A DNA stretch of 64,000 bases from Montifringilla adamsi (taxonomy: Eukaryota > Chordata > Aves > Passeriformes > Passeridae). Within the stretch, counting starts at the first letter, position 1; each line of letters starts with the position of its first letter. Positions 1 to 12,100 of this stretch are shown here, in pieces. Both the position numbers and the translations under genes were made by a program. Location: contig JAGGNK010007093.1 in assembly GCA_017590115.1 (NCBI GenBank), forward strand, positions 248,001 through 312,000, written 5' to 3'. The notes under the pieces are model-generated. The model saw only the letters and a list, made by a program, of their open reading frames with translations. It had not been told where the DNA came from and ran no database searches.

Positions 1-3000
1 TTAAATTTCTGAATTTCTGTCATAAAAAATGAGCATATAATAGATCCACAATATGAAATGTGCATACAGATGCAAAAAAAAAAAAAAAGAAAATGAAAAA
101 AAAAGGCAAATAATGAAAAGATGAAAAGTAACCTAGAACAAAATGAGAATAACCCACCAACTGGCAGTCATAATGGTACACAACAAAAAATCAAAAAATT
201 TCCACGCTTTGTAAATTATCATTCAAACCATGCCATACCAAGTGGAATTCCTCAGTCCTGTGACACCGACCAAGCACTGGTTTTCTTTCTCTGTGACTCA
301 AGAAATGCTGCTCCACAGGGATCATACACTGCCACTGAGCCATGCACAAAGTTTCTGTTGCAGCCAAAGGACATTTGATGCCCCTGCATACCCATATCTA
401 GATGCAGCTGTGAGAGAATTTAAAAATAATAAACCAGTCACAGTTCCAGCACTGGCATCAAAATATGTTTCTATGTAAAACCAGCCATACAGCTCAGATA
501 ACCACAGAAGAAAAATTGTTTTCTTGCCTTTTGCACTCTGCTAAAATTGCCCAGGGTCCTTGGCCTCTTCTCTTTCCACATCACAGCACACCTCAATTTC
601 TCCCATAACTTTTTTACATGGGAAAGGTGGGGAAGAAAGAAGAAGAAGCATTTCTGCATAAAATTGCCTTTCTAACACTGCTTCCAGTGTGTAGTGCTGT
701 AAACAATGATGGCGTTGTGGGTGTTGCCCTTCTCCTCCTAACTGAAAGAAATTAAGTTAAAAGTTATTTATTGCTTGGATGGTTATGTGCAAGGAAACAT
801 ACACTGGATCTACAACAGGAAGCCAAACAGGAACTTAAAAAATTAAATTTCAAAACCTTTATTACTCCTATTGATTTTAGCTGTTGATACTTTTGTTAAT
901 GTTAAAAAAGCAGTTCTGTGTTGTTTATTGAAGTATCTTCAGAAACTTATTTTAAAAGAAATAGTTTAAATTTTCCTGCTGCTAGAAAAGCCACACAAAT
1001 TCAGTTGTGAAAAGAAAAACATACACAGAAAGAACCGTTGCAAGAAACATGACTGGTTTCATCCTACAATGAAAGCTCTCAACACAGTAATTACTCCATA
1101 TTTTCTCTTGAGCTCTGACTCAGAAGACTAGCCCTCTTAATACTGAAAAGCGAGAGCAGAAAATAAAGCTCTTGGTAAAAGTAATAACTATTTCAAAAAA
1201 TACTTTTTCTCTCATGTCATTAATATGCATTTTATTTCCAGAAATGACAGAATCTCCTGTATTGTATGGAGGTAACTAAAAAAGCTAATTTAACTTGGAC
1301 TAAATATGCAGCTCTGAGCTAAACCGTAGGTTTTGTGCTCAAAACTCAAGTGCTGAAACAGATTACTCCCTCCTAAGTAGATGGTTGTGCAGCTGGAGCA
1401 ATTTGAACCTCTGGCGAAGCAGAGGGAAGCAGCACATGCATCTTGTCCCAGAAGATTGTTCATGCTCAGGAGAGAGAAATGGAGATGGAAGAAAGAAAGG
1501 GGAAGTAGCTTCCTGAGCCAAAGGAAGTGCAGAGGCTGAGGAGCCGTTCCAGCACCCAGAGGGGCTCTCTGGTTGTTGAAGGCCAGCACAGGAATTGGGC
1601 ACCTTCTTCCTCCTCCACTGTTCTGCCCCCTTTCTATGCAGCACTCACCCTCCTAGCAGGGGAACAAGAGCCTGGAGTATTTCTTAGTGATCCAGCTGGG
1701 ATCTGCAATATACTCATTTGATCTGCTTTGTAAACCAGCATTGCCACATTCTTTCAAACAGAATCTGGGACAAACTCTTGTCCTGCTTCTAACCTAAGTC
1801 CCCTGAAATCTCAGTGGCTTTCAGTTTTCTTGACTTCTGTGGGCCTTGGAAAAAATCAGCTCATCAAAGCTCTGTAAATGGTACCAGAACATTCCAATCT
1901 AATGTTTGTTTGACCCCTCTTCCCTTGCAGCATGTTTCAGCAGTTCAATTTCCATGCAAGTGGTTGGGTCTTAGCCTCTGCTGGACATCAGGACATGCTA
2001 GGCAGCAATTTTAAGAGATTGAATTTTGCTGATGCCAAGATGTTAGGGCAAAAGAGCAGGATATTCACCTGATGTAGGCTGGCCTGAGCTGTTGTTTAGG
2101 TCAGTGGATTATTCTTGAATTTACACAAAGTTACACCTATATAAAAAAATGTCAGAGATTATATACAGGAACTGTGGGCCAGATAGATACATAAATAAAC
2201 ACATGTATTCCTTACATCTGACCACATTTCTCCTCTACTCACTAATGTTTCTGTTCAATTAATGCCAAGGTACAAACCACATTGTCCTGTACAACTGAGC
2301 TGCATTTGCCCTCAGATGTGACATGCAAAACCCTGTTACAACACTTAGAATTGACCATCCCCATAGGTAAAGATAGATACTGTGAGCTAAACTGAGTATA
2401 GCCTTCACAGACAGCCTTTTAAATTGTTCTTCATTTATAAATAAATAGATTTAAAAAAATTAAAAGTTACCAGACTGCTCCACAAGTGCTCTTCTTTCTG
2501 AATCAAGCAATACTGTTGAACCAAAGTTTTGGTGCTTGTGGGTGTTTAAAAATCCCTGTCAGTATTTTCAGTGCATTAGGAGACTGTGTAAGTGGGGAAA
2601 GGTAGTCCCCTAATAAGCTACATCATAAATCACATGCCAAGTTTTACTGTTTTTTTTTTTTTTTTAAACCTTACTTTCTAGAGGATCTGTTAAATTCAAA
2701 TTGTCAGTCAGCATGAAAGGAGTTTCTTTTCTCCTATCATGTACCTGAATTTTAACACAGGAAGGCATGCTGTTATAAAGACTCCTGTACCTTCCACTGT
2801 GCTCTCCTGGATCTAAGATGAATGGTTTGGCGCTGCTGTATAAGAGCTCAGCACACATGAAGAATATTTGAGTGTCTGAGGGATGTCAGAGCCACTCTCT
2901 AGGAACAGATTTTGAAAGCTGGTGGCATCAGCTTTTGGGAAATTGGGATGAGCTGAAATCAGAGATTTCAGTCCTTACCACTGATGCAGAAATAGCTCAA

Positions 3001-5831
3001 GTTCACGGATTTTTTTAAAGAGCTTTTACAGCAGTACCAAGAATAAATTGAGGATCAAGCCCTGCTCCAGAGAGTGCCCATCTATTACCCCACCCACAGG
3101 AAGATGCAGCATCACTTGGCATGTCATGAGCCTCAGGGATTCACCTTTCCTGCCACTGAGTTTGTGAGATGGGGGGGGGGCGGAAATCTAGGACTGCGCA
3201 TGCAGATGTGGGATAAGAATTTGCTTCCCTTTTCAGAGGTAGCTGTATTTGAGGAAATACCTACAGGCCTTGGGTTTTCCATCAGAATCTTTCAGGATGT
3301 TACTGGTCTGTTATATGTGTTCATCAAATCTGGTCGTGAATATACTTGAGGGAAGAAGTTTTCTAACCAGAACAGGGAGACTACCAAAATCCTTCCACTT
3401 AGTGGTACTGGATTGTAAAACAGAGTTTCATGTATTTACATATTAATTTGTATATTTGCATGTGGCAGTGTGAGAGTGAAGATGGTGTTAAGAGAAATCT
3501 GTACTACTGCTGCACATTTTTATAATTCAGTTTTTGGGGCCAGTGGGGCTTCTGATTTCCTAAGTCAGGTTTGGGACTCTGAGGTTCCTGCACTATCAGT
3601 TTCTTTTGGAGCGTGTCTGAGGAGGAATAGAGTAACTCTGCAGGCGCAGAGTAGCTCTGCAGAGTTGCCTTCTGTTGACAATAAAGGACCCTGAGGTGAC
3701 TCTCTAGAAATTAACTCATTTTACCATTCTGATGTCTGCATTTAAATGGGATTAAGTCTACTTGGAGTATCTATGCCATTACATTATACTACACACAGCA
3801 ATAAGTCTCCTTTCCAAAGCAACACACTTGGACCTTAAAGAAGCTGACAAAAAATACTCTCTTGCCTCTAGCAATAGTTCCTCTGTTTTTCAATATCTTC
3901 CTCTATGACAGGAGTGCAATTAAAGCCATTTGGTCACTCCAGTTACTTGAAAAAGATGTGAAAATGAGCACAGTCTCAAGTGGAATAAAAAGTCTGGAGT
4001 TCCTCACAGGATACCCACATTCAGCTTGGCATTATGATACCTTGGGGTCTTGAAAAAAACTTGAAAGCAGCTCAAACTGTTTACATAGCAAAACCAGGGT
4101 TGGGGGTTTTTTTGAATCATACAAAGAAATTTTGGTTCAGGTGTATCAGCTGTTTAAGGACTGCCACATATTAGCAGGAAAATTCATCAACAATCAACCA
4201 GATGAATTTCAGCCTCAGGCCACACATGTGTTTCAGGCAGCCTGGTAGTGACACAAGGGTTTCATAAATATCTGGAGAATTAGTAAGTCAAACTAATTTT
4301 CAGTTTTACTTGTAATGGGCCATCCACTCTTTTAAGACATTTTGGAAGACCTGGGGTGTTTTGAGTATTTTTCTGAATAACCTTAAGAGGAGGAGGAAAA
4401 CATTTCAGATCATGAAAAGTCAGACTGCAGCTCTTCAGTGAGGAAAAACAGCTTTTCAGTGATCATCTTTCAGTTTATGTACTCAAACCTTCATCTGTTC
4501 CTCCATTCAAAACTTGTAAATCAAACTTTGAATGCTTCATATTTCCATTTAAAATAAAAACAAACCTCAGAAATTCTCCTGGAGGTTTTTACTTTCCAGA
4601 ACAGTGTTCAGGAGTATCAACCAATTCAGGAACTACCAAATGAAAAACACTGCTACTAACTGAAAAATACTTGACTTTCAGGAGCATAGGATTACTTCAG
4701 AAACCATTATTTACAGTAAGTAATGTTTATGTTAGCAACCCAATTGCTTTCACATCACTGCTCTTCGCAAGTGAGTATTGTAAAATATGGCCATTAGTAA
4801 ATCAATAGAGAAAATTGTATCCTGTGTGGTTTCATTCCTCTCCCACCCAACCCAGCTGATGGGACAAAAAATATATTTAATTTGTACAATTACAGATATT
4901 CCAGAGACTCTACAGGAAACCAGTTTTCCCTCTTAGCTTTGCTCTGTTGGCCAAGCAGCCATATTAATGACAGAAGTTAAGCCAGCTGCTGTTTTAACAC
5001 CCACAGTTCAGCGGAAAGAGCTGGACGAGGCCAGTCCTTGCCTGCTGCAGCTCTCCAGGCTCACTGCAAGTGCCAAACCTCCTCCTGCATCCATTTGTAG
5101 GACAGGCCTTGGATCCAAGCAGATCCTAAGCCTCACTTCCCAAAAGACCAGCCAGGTCTTTGGTAGTGTGACCATAGTGCTGTAACAAAGCCAGTTCCTG
5201 ACTGGTTGCAATTTGTTTCCCAGCTCTCTGGCTTCCAAATCACAGCACTGCCCTAGGCACAAGTCCAAACCAGTGAGTCTACCAGTGTGAAGTCCAAACA
5301 TATTCTATAGGCAAAGTGTTCCTCTGAAAACCATCTCTGAACTCAATATTAGCAGCAAAAAGTCACAGAATCAAATTTAAAAATAAAGAGGCAAAGAAAG
5401 CCCCTCCACTGGTGTGCTATCCCAATCTCATGGGTGAGTGCACACCAGCTGGGGATACACAGCTGTTGGTAATTAAAAGGTGTTAGTATTGTTTTCAGAT
5501 TTATCTGGAAGATAAGCAGCAGTGGACTTTAAATCTTTCAAGTCCTTGTCTGCCCCTCTGACACAGAGAGCAGCCCTGCACCTCCCCTGACCCACCAACC
5601 TTCCTCTGCAGGACAGCAGCACAACCTGGCCAGCAGGCACCTGCCTGGTATCTGCCAGCAGCTCTCTCTGCCCAAGCCAGCCTGTCCCTTGGGAACATGA
5701 GAGCTTCCCAAAGTCTTTAAAGTTCCTCCAAAACCAGGGAGCAGCTCTCAGAAGTGATGTGATGCCATGTGCAGTTCAGGTTATATCCCCTGAGCCCTTA
5801 TGGGAGTTGCACAAGCTTAGACTGGCTCTAC
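1..5831. other. Gene-free unique sequence with A/T tracts
   Basis: No exon, RNA gene or recognisable transposon could be supported here. Open frames are all under 100 codons and overlap each other on both strands, as expected by chance. The visible structure is low complexity: an A-rich stretch at about 73-113, a 16-T run at 2650-2665 and a 9-10 G run near 3172. Base composition is AT-rich with scattered CpG, as is usual for bird intergenic or intronic DNA. Confidence 0.6.
73..113. repeat. A-rich low-complexity tract
   Basis: Two long A runs separated by GAAAATG form an A-rich segment. There is no clear element upstream with a polyadenylation signal, so this reads as simple low complexity and not as the tail of a retrocopy. 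Confidence 0.75.
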
Positions 5832-5939
5832 ATGTAAGAGGTGAGATTATTAAGAAATGTGGTTGTAGGAAATGGAAAGATAGAAACTTCCACAGATACT
5901 GAAGGTTTGATTTACAGCCTTGGAAGAAGCTTGGATTGA

Positions 5940-5942
<3 letters not shown>

Positions 5943-5991
<49 letters not shown>

Positions 5992-6010
5992 ATAAAAAAA
6001 AAAAAAAAAA
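5943..6010. repeat. Long poly(A) tract, 47 A plus 17 A
   Basis: A run of 47 A (5943-5989) is followed by TTAT and 17 more A (5994-6010). It sits inside otherwise ordinary sequence. The long frame of phenylalanines on the opposite strand is only the translation of this tract. Its exact length is likely variable between individuals and error-prone in assembly. Confidence 0.95.
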
Positions 6011-6019
6011 GTACACAGA

Positions 6020-6490
6020 CATTAAGCAGAAAAATTATAAACTTATGTTTCTCTAGTTGTAAGTAAGAATATACCTTAAGTAAGTAAGAAATGGTATTGG
6101 GTAAGATGGTGAAGGGCTTTATAGTGTAGTAATGTAATTGTACAGAGTAAGCTAAGAGTTTAGAGGTTATCATAGAAGTATATGTGTGTACGTGTAATAA
6201 TAGCCCATTGGATAAAAGTATCTGCAATGCAGCAGAATTAAGTAAAGGTGATAAGTAACAAAAACAAAATAAACTTTTTGGCAATTTTCTATTGGATTAG
6301 AATGGTATATATTGCCTTGTAACAAAAAACTTGTGACTACCTTGAGCTATGGCCAACTACTTATCCCTATAAAATCTCATGGCCTTTGAGGCTGATGTTT
6401 ATCTGAGTGGTAAATCTTTTTTAGTCCATCAGGAGTCCCATCCCTTCAAGTAAGGCATCAATAATAATAGTGGTCAGTGATTTAAAAAGC
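6020..6490 (+). mobile_element. Possible degraded ERVL-like LTR
   Basis: The stretch has an LTR-like layout. A CCTATAAAAT TATA-box-like motif lies at about 6367-6376, and is followed by a pyrimidine-rich leader-like sequence. The wording around 6310-6450 resembles passerine ERVL LTR sequence as I remember it. I could not find TG...CA ends with matching target-site duplications, nor an AATAAA signal in the right place, so boundaries are approximate and the call is weak. The alternative is plain unique AT-rich DNA beside a poly(A) microsatellite. Confidence 0.3.
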
Positions 6491-8289
6491 AGACTTACAA
6501 GAACTCATAACAAACTATTCAGATGGAAACTTCTTTAAAACAGCTTCACAAGTTGTTTTTTTTTTCTAATAAGCCTTTCTAGTAAACCATTGTAAACAGT
6601 CAATGCTGGGACGTCTGAGACAGCTGACAGCAATCACCTTTTTACACATGATGCCCCTGGCGATAATTAGCTTCCATTACACAGACAAGTGATTCAGCTG
6701 TGAAAGAGCAGTGGAAGTAAGCACATGCCTGGTTCCTACCTGCATTTCCTAGGTGGAAGGGAGAACAGCCTGACAGGTGACATTGACACCTTCTGTCTGA
6801 GCTCACAGACACTGTGCTAATGTTAGCTCATTGTAGCGTGAGCAAGCAAACTGCTGTAAGTATAATGCAAGGGAAATTTAAATAATCCAAATGCTTTCTT
6901 CCCACCTTCAAAGCAACATTGCTTAACTCTGGTGAATCAGGCATGTATTGCACATTTATTCCATTTAAACTTTAACACCATCCTGAGGTATTTGTTTTCA
7001 AACATATTTTGACATTTCTCTTAATTTCTGCAGAATTATCAGCTGTGGTAGGAACAGCACTTGAGTTGAAATTTCAGGCTGTTTTTCAAGTTGAACATGT
7101 CCAGTGCCTGACTTTTGTGTAAACTCTTAAGCACCAGATGTCTGTCTTCCCTGATCCAGCTATTATTTAGAAATATTAGCAGACGCTGTCTGTGATGGTG
7201 GTCTTTTTTAGCAGTGGCTGTGACAAAATTGATTTTCCACCACTTAAGGTCCTCCTCCCATCTGAACCTCAGGCAGGTGCTGGGATGCATTTCACAGCTA
7301 GACCAGAGGAGAATTTGTGATCCATCAAAAGTGAGGTAATTCAGCCTGGGGATGAAAATAGAGGCAAATCCAATAGTCCTTTATGGCAAGAAGGCAGCAC
7401 CCAGGACCACTGCTTAATGCTGAGTTGTTCCTTGTCAGTTCAAAAAATCCTGAACATTCAATCTCTTTGGCCAACCTGAAGCAATTTTTTCTTGTTGTTG
7501 AAGTTTCCTCTGCATTGGAAAAAACTGAATCATTCAGCTATTTTGATGTTCTCCCAAGGGGAAAAAAAAAAAAAAAAATAAATGAGGAGCCCCACATAAA
7601 ACGTCTGAGACTTTCCACTTTCTTTCACACGAACAAGATGGCCAAATTGAGATTGAACGAGCAGCATTCACTGCGGAATTTTGTAACTTTCAAGAATTTA
7701 GTATTGGTAACCCAAGCAACCTTTCCGTATATACTTTGGATATCATGTTACATGCTCTGTATAACATAGCCATAGGAGTCTACGGATGCCAAATGATGAA
7801 CATTATTTCCCTGCTCTTTGGCAGACTCCACAGGCAGAGGGATTAGATAATATTCTATTTCTTTCTGGTTTGAAATATATTTAGACAACTGAATGGCTTT
7901 TCATTTAGTGCTTGTCCTGCAATTAATTTCTCATATCCTCTCTTTCAATCTGGTGAGGCTTTTACGAAGTCTTGTGCATTGTGCTTTGTCCTCCCTCATC
8001 CTGCCATTTCTGGGCAAGGAGGGCACATTCCTATTTCCTGTAACAATAGGTGTAGCCACCAAAGGCTTCCTGTTGCAGAAAGCTGTTTGTTAGCCTGGCA
8101 TCCCAGTTCTGCCTGTGCCCAGAGACAGCATAAGATTTTCTCCCAGTCCCACTGAGCAGGCTGGAAGGCAGATGCAGATCACAGGAGGCCTGCTCAGATC
8201 AGTGTAGTGCCATTTTATTCCAGAGTAAAACCTGAACAATTGCAGAGACTGGTTGCATTCATGTGAACTGTGAGCTACAACTCATATAG
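6491..8289. other. No gene seen; unique sequence
   Basis: Open frames are short and unconvincing. The longest, of 128 codons at 7383-7769, runs through a run of 17 A that encodes lysines and matches no family I know. The segment at about 6590-6870 looks less repetitive and more information-rich than its surroundings and could be conserved non-coding DNA, but nothing in a single sequence proves this. Confidence 0.5.
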
Positions 8290-8674
8290 GTCATGTGTTG
8301 AGCTGAACTCTCCGTGTGTGGAGACACGAGGCTTGACTCCATTTCAGAAGGCTGATTTATTATGTTAAATATTATATTAAAATACTACATTAAAACTATA
8401 CTAAAGAACAGAGAGAACAGAGAGATCAGAAGGCTCAACAAGAATAGAACAGAATAGAATAACAAAATCCTGTGACTGCTCACAGCCTTGGCACAGGTGG
8501 CTGTGATTGGTCATCAATGGAAAACAATCCACATGGACCAATCACAGATGCACCTGTTGCATTCCACAGCAGCAGACAGTAATTGTTTACATTTCTCTCC
8601 TGAGGCTCCTCAGCTTCTCAGGAGAGGAAAAATCCCAGCAAAGGATTTTTCATAATATCATGGCTACAGTCATG
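8290..8674 (-). mobile_element. ERVK-type solo LTR with 6-bp target duplications
   Basis: The LTR proper spans 8296-8668 (373 bp). Read on the minus strand it begins TGTAGCCATG and ends CTCAACA, so it has the canonical TG...CA ends. Both sides carry the identical hexamer GTCATG (8290-8295 and 8669-8674), a 6-bp target-site duplication as expected for ERVK-like (betaretrovirus-related) integrases. A minus-strand AATAAA polyadenylation signal lies at 8356-8361. The U3 part holds two CCAAT boxes in opposite orientation. No gag, pol or env lies alongside, so this is a solo LTR left by recombination between two LTRs. A second copy lies at 32333-32701; that copy lacks a stretch of roughly 20 bp present here around 8465-8490. 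The ATGAAAAATCC start is one I associate with passerine LTRs; the exact Repbase family name is not claimed. Confidence 0.88.
8501..8547. promoter_or_regulatory. Inverted pair of CCAAT (NF-Y-like) boxes in LTR U3
   Basis: CTGTGATTGGTC (8501-8512) and GACCAATCACAG (8536-8547) are exact reverse complements, 12 bp each, 23 bp apart. Each arm contains a CCAAT box. In an LTR such boxes are expected to be part of the U3 promoter/enhancer and to bind NF-Y. The binding is inferred from the motif. The same positions in the second LTR copy keep the left arm but have lost the exact right arm. Confidence 0.6.
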
Positions 8675-8965
8675 GATCCAGGGTGCATCTGAGGCCTGAA
8701 GGGACTGTGGTGATCCATGGCACTTTTATGTCAACACCAGCTTAACCAGAGGCCTTGTAATGGTGAATGTGGCAACTGTTTATCTCGTTTGTTAGAAAAA
8801 TGGCATAAATCTCTGGAAAAACTTGCCTCCAGAGGTTCTGAATCATTCCTTCATTACTAATGGATGGCATTTCATTCCAGCAGAACTGAGCGACTAAGCA
8901 ATTACTGCTGTCAAAGAGAAGGCAATCTTTTAGTTGGCTGCTGCCTTGTCAAGCAATGAAAATCA

Positions 8966-9191
8966 AGAATCACAGTATGATTTGGGTTGCAAGAGACCTT
9001 AGAGCTTATCTAGTTCCACCCCCTGCATGGGCAGGGACACCACTAGACCAGACTGCTTCACACCCCATCCAACCTGGCCTTGGACACTTCCAGGGATGGG
9101 GCAGCCACAGCTTCTCTGGGCAACCTGTGCCAGGGCCTCACACCCTCATGGTAAAGAATCCTTCCCAATATCTGATCTGAAGCTCCCCCCT
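8966..9191 (-). mobile_element. CR1 LINE fragment, 3' end
   Basis: The plus strand reads AGAATCACAGTATGATTTGG, the reverse complement of the CR1 3'-terminal repeat (ATTCTATGATTCT-like), followed by the standard CR1 3'-UTR text (for example CCCTGCATGGGCAGGGACAC and CTTCTCTGGGCAACCTGTGCC). The element therefore points to the minus strand with its 3' end at 8966. It is 5'-truncated near 9191, which is typical of CR1, and contains no coding part. CR1 copies by target-primed reverse transcription and has no poly(A) tail; none is seen. Confidence 0.92.
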
Positions 9192-12100
9192 GCTGATGTG
9201 GCCTGCCTGGGTGCTGTTCACTGAGCAGCCTGGGGTGCTGTACAGTGACAATAACCTCTGCCAGGGAAAAGGAGCAACCTGAGCTACATCAAGAGCACAG
9301 GTTTCAGCTCTAAGTGCATTAAAACCCTGTAGAAGTGACCAGAAGTTACAAACACAGGGTTTCTGTTGTGAAGCACGCTGTGGTGGAGGACTGGAATATA
9401 ACACTCTTGCACATTGAAATTAGCATTCATATACCTTAGGAAAATGCAGGTATTTTTATGGAATCCTGCTATTGCAAAATTATGTGAAGCAGTACCTCTC
9501 AACCTTACTGGTCCAGCCCCCAGTTAATCAATCAATCAATCAATCAATCACAAACCCCACTTCATTTTTTGTAGGGGAAGAGGACCTTTTAGCTTAGCAA
9601 CTGTCCTGTCAGGGTTTGGTTTCAGGGAGAAGCTGTGGATTTGGCCCAGACTCATCCAGCTTGGAAAATGCAGGGTGAATACTCCCAACGTGCTGTAAGA
9701 GGCTTCCAGAGCTGAGTGGGGCCTGGCTCTGCTGTCCACATCCTCCCACTCATTCTCCCATAGCTTTAGACAGAGGAGAAGAATTGGCAGGAAATCCAAG
9801 CTGCTCACAAGAGTGGTATTATAGCTTCTGTGCTGCAGACAAATATTCATGAACTTTGCTATGGTCTTTGGGTCCAGGAACTCCAGTAACTCTCACTTTG
9901 GTGACACTCTTGATTTTACCTTAACCTGAAGGAGGAGCTGGCCAGCAGCAACTTGGGGACACTCAGGTAGAGGAAAAGAGAGACTGGCTGATAAGTCTGA
10001 TACGTTTAAAATTGTACTCTGTCCTGGGACACACAAATGCCTGCTCTATCTGCTTCATCTCTAAACATTTATTTAAAAGCAAAGATAGATAAATAAAAGA
10101 CACTGTATCCTGTCAAACAATCTAGTGATTTAAATTATGTAGATAGCAGATTAGTAAAGCATTTCACAGGAGGGGAAGCACATGTGGGAATCTACAAAAG
10201 AGTGAGATGAAACAACTGAAGGTGCTGTGAAGGACAGAGGTGTCTGCAAGCTGTGATATGCACTCATAGTCTGCATTTTCTTTCTCCCCAGTCTTTTTTT
10301 TTTTTTTAATTAGTTATAGCTAAGTCTCCTGAGACTCTCTTCTAGATATGAACAACTCATTTTAAACTTCATCTGTGTGCAGACCTTACAACAACCAGGT
10401 TTGCATGTTGTGTTAATATGCATTTCAACCTATATCAAAAAAGGACAGTGACAGAACAAAACAATTTTTTTTTCTAACATGAAAAAGGCTGTGCAGGCTA
10501 TTTGATTATTAGAAAGGAATTAGCTGTCAAACCTTGGCAGGTCTCATGAGACTGAGTTTTGGGTAAAGGCTTAAACCCTCAGAGTGGTAAGAAAATCTTG
10601 TATTTCTGTCTGGAGGTCCTGCCTGGCTGAAAGTACTACGAAAAATGCCTCAATCTGAATTAAGGTAACATTTTGTGCTATGGCTCAGGTGGCTGCATAC
10701 CCAACCTTGCAGTGCCCAGCATCTTGCACTTGTTACCTGCTTGAGCAAACAGATGTATTTCTTTAATTTGTTACTATGATTAGTGACCTTAGTCTGCCTC
10801 AAAACATTCCCTAGCTGCACCTTCAGTGCAGCCCCCTGCACTCTGCCATAGTTGTCTGTGGATGGATCCCACAGCCAGTTGCACACTCTGCACAAGATTT
10901 AAAGCGGCAGATTTAAAGCAGCTGTAATGTCCAGAAAGTGCTGCAAGCAAAAAGCTTAGTAATACTTACAACACTTCTGTAAGGAAAACACATAAATATA
11001 TTATTTACCCATGTATATGTGTGGAAATAGAAGCACATTTTCTCATAATAGGAAAGGAATAGGAATCAGAGTAAGCAGCCAGGACCAGTTTAATATGAGC
11101 AGGGAGAAATAAGCTTAGCCTCCCACTCTGGCTATGCAGAATCAAACAAGAGAAGGAGAATGCAGCCATCCATAGCACACACAAGGTCATACCAGACCAA
11201 ACAGAGCTAACAAAGGGAGGTAGAATCCTCCTAACACCTCCTTTTTCTTCCTCATGCTTTTCCTTCTTCTTTCTTGCCTCCCCAAATTAAATCTGCAGCT
11301 GGGAATACTACAAGGTTTTCTTTACAGGAAATACTTTTGTGTTGGGCATTCCTGAAACATTACGGAAACGATTTGTGCTTTATGTCTTCCAGAAAATTAT
11401 ATTGATGTGCCTCAAAATGGGAGAGGTAAGACCAGACTTCAAAGAGCAGCTTTCAAGAAAATCAACTAAATTACAAGAGCTGAAAAAATTATGGATAAGC
11501 AGGAGAGAGAAAGACTACAAGAGGAAGATTCAGCAAGTCACCTGAAGACAGACACCATTCAAACAACTTCTACAGGCAAATGATATAGAAAGAGTCTCCA
11601 GAAGAAAGTAGTCTGTAAGCAATATTTTAGTTCTAGACTGACACTATTATCTCTGAAATGAAGCATCATATTTGTGAAAATGCTCAGTAGGAAGAAAATC
11701 GCATTGCTCTGGCAAATCCACGCAAAGGTGGAAAACGAACTCAAGACAAACCTTTGGTAGATAACTTTTCTTTGCCTCCCCATCCATCAATTGCCATTTG
11801 AGCCTAATCTCAGCCTAAGTGTCAGAATCCTGAATGTGAGTTTTTCCAAAGTTCTCTGGTGAACATTTTGTAACGATAGGGTAGATGCTGGTAATCCACA
11901 TCGCTGTTAATCATATTGTTCTATGCATTGCAAAGGTAAGCAGAGCCCTTTCATTGAGTCAGACTGCAGGGCAACTTCAACCATAATGCACATTTTTAGA
12001 TCACTGGCAATGACTCTGCTAAGATTATCCGAGCCCATCTTAAATTCAGGTTCTTGAAGAGGGCATCTTTATTAGGATGCAACACCATTCCAACCATTCC

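Noticed and set aside
5850..6284. 144-codon minus-strand open frame with long phenylalanine runs
   Set aside because: The open length comes from the 47-A and 17-A tracts. No domain is recognisable outside them.
9526..9550. Considered as part of a CRISPR-like or other regular array
   Set aside because: It is a plain tetranucleotide microsatellite with no spacers, in a vertebrate genome.
11240..11545. Possible exon: pyrimidine tract plus AG, then a charged 68-codon frame
   Set aside because: No recognisable homology and no clear donor site. The frame begins well downstream of the possible acceptor.
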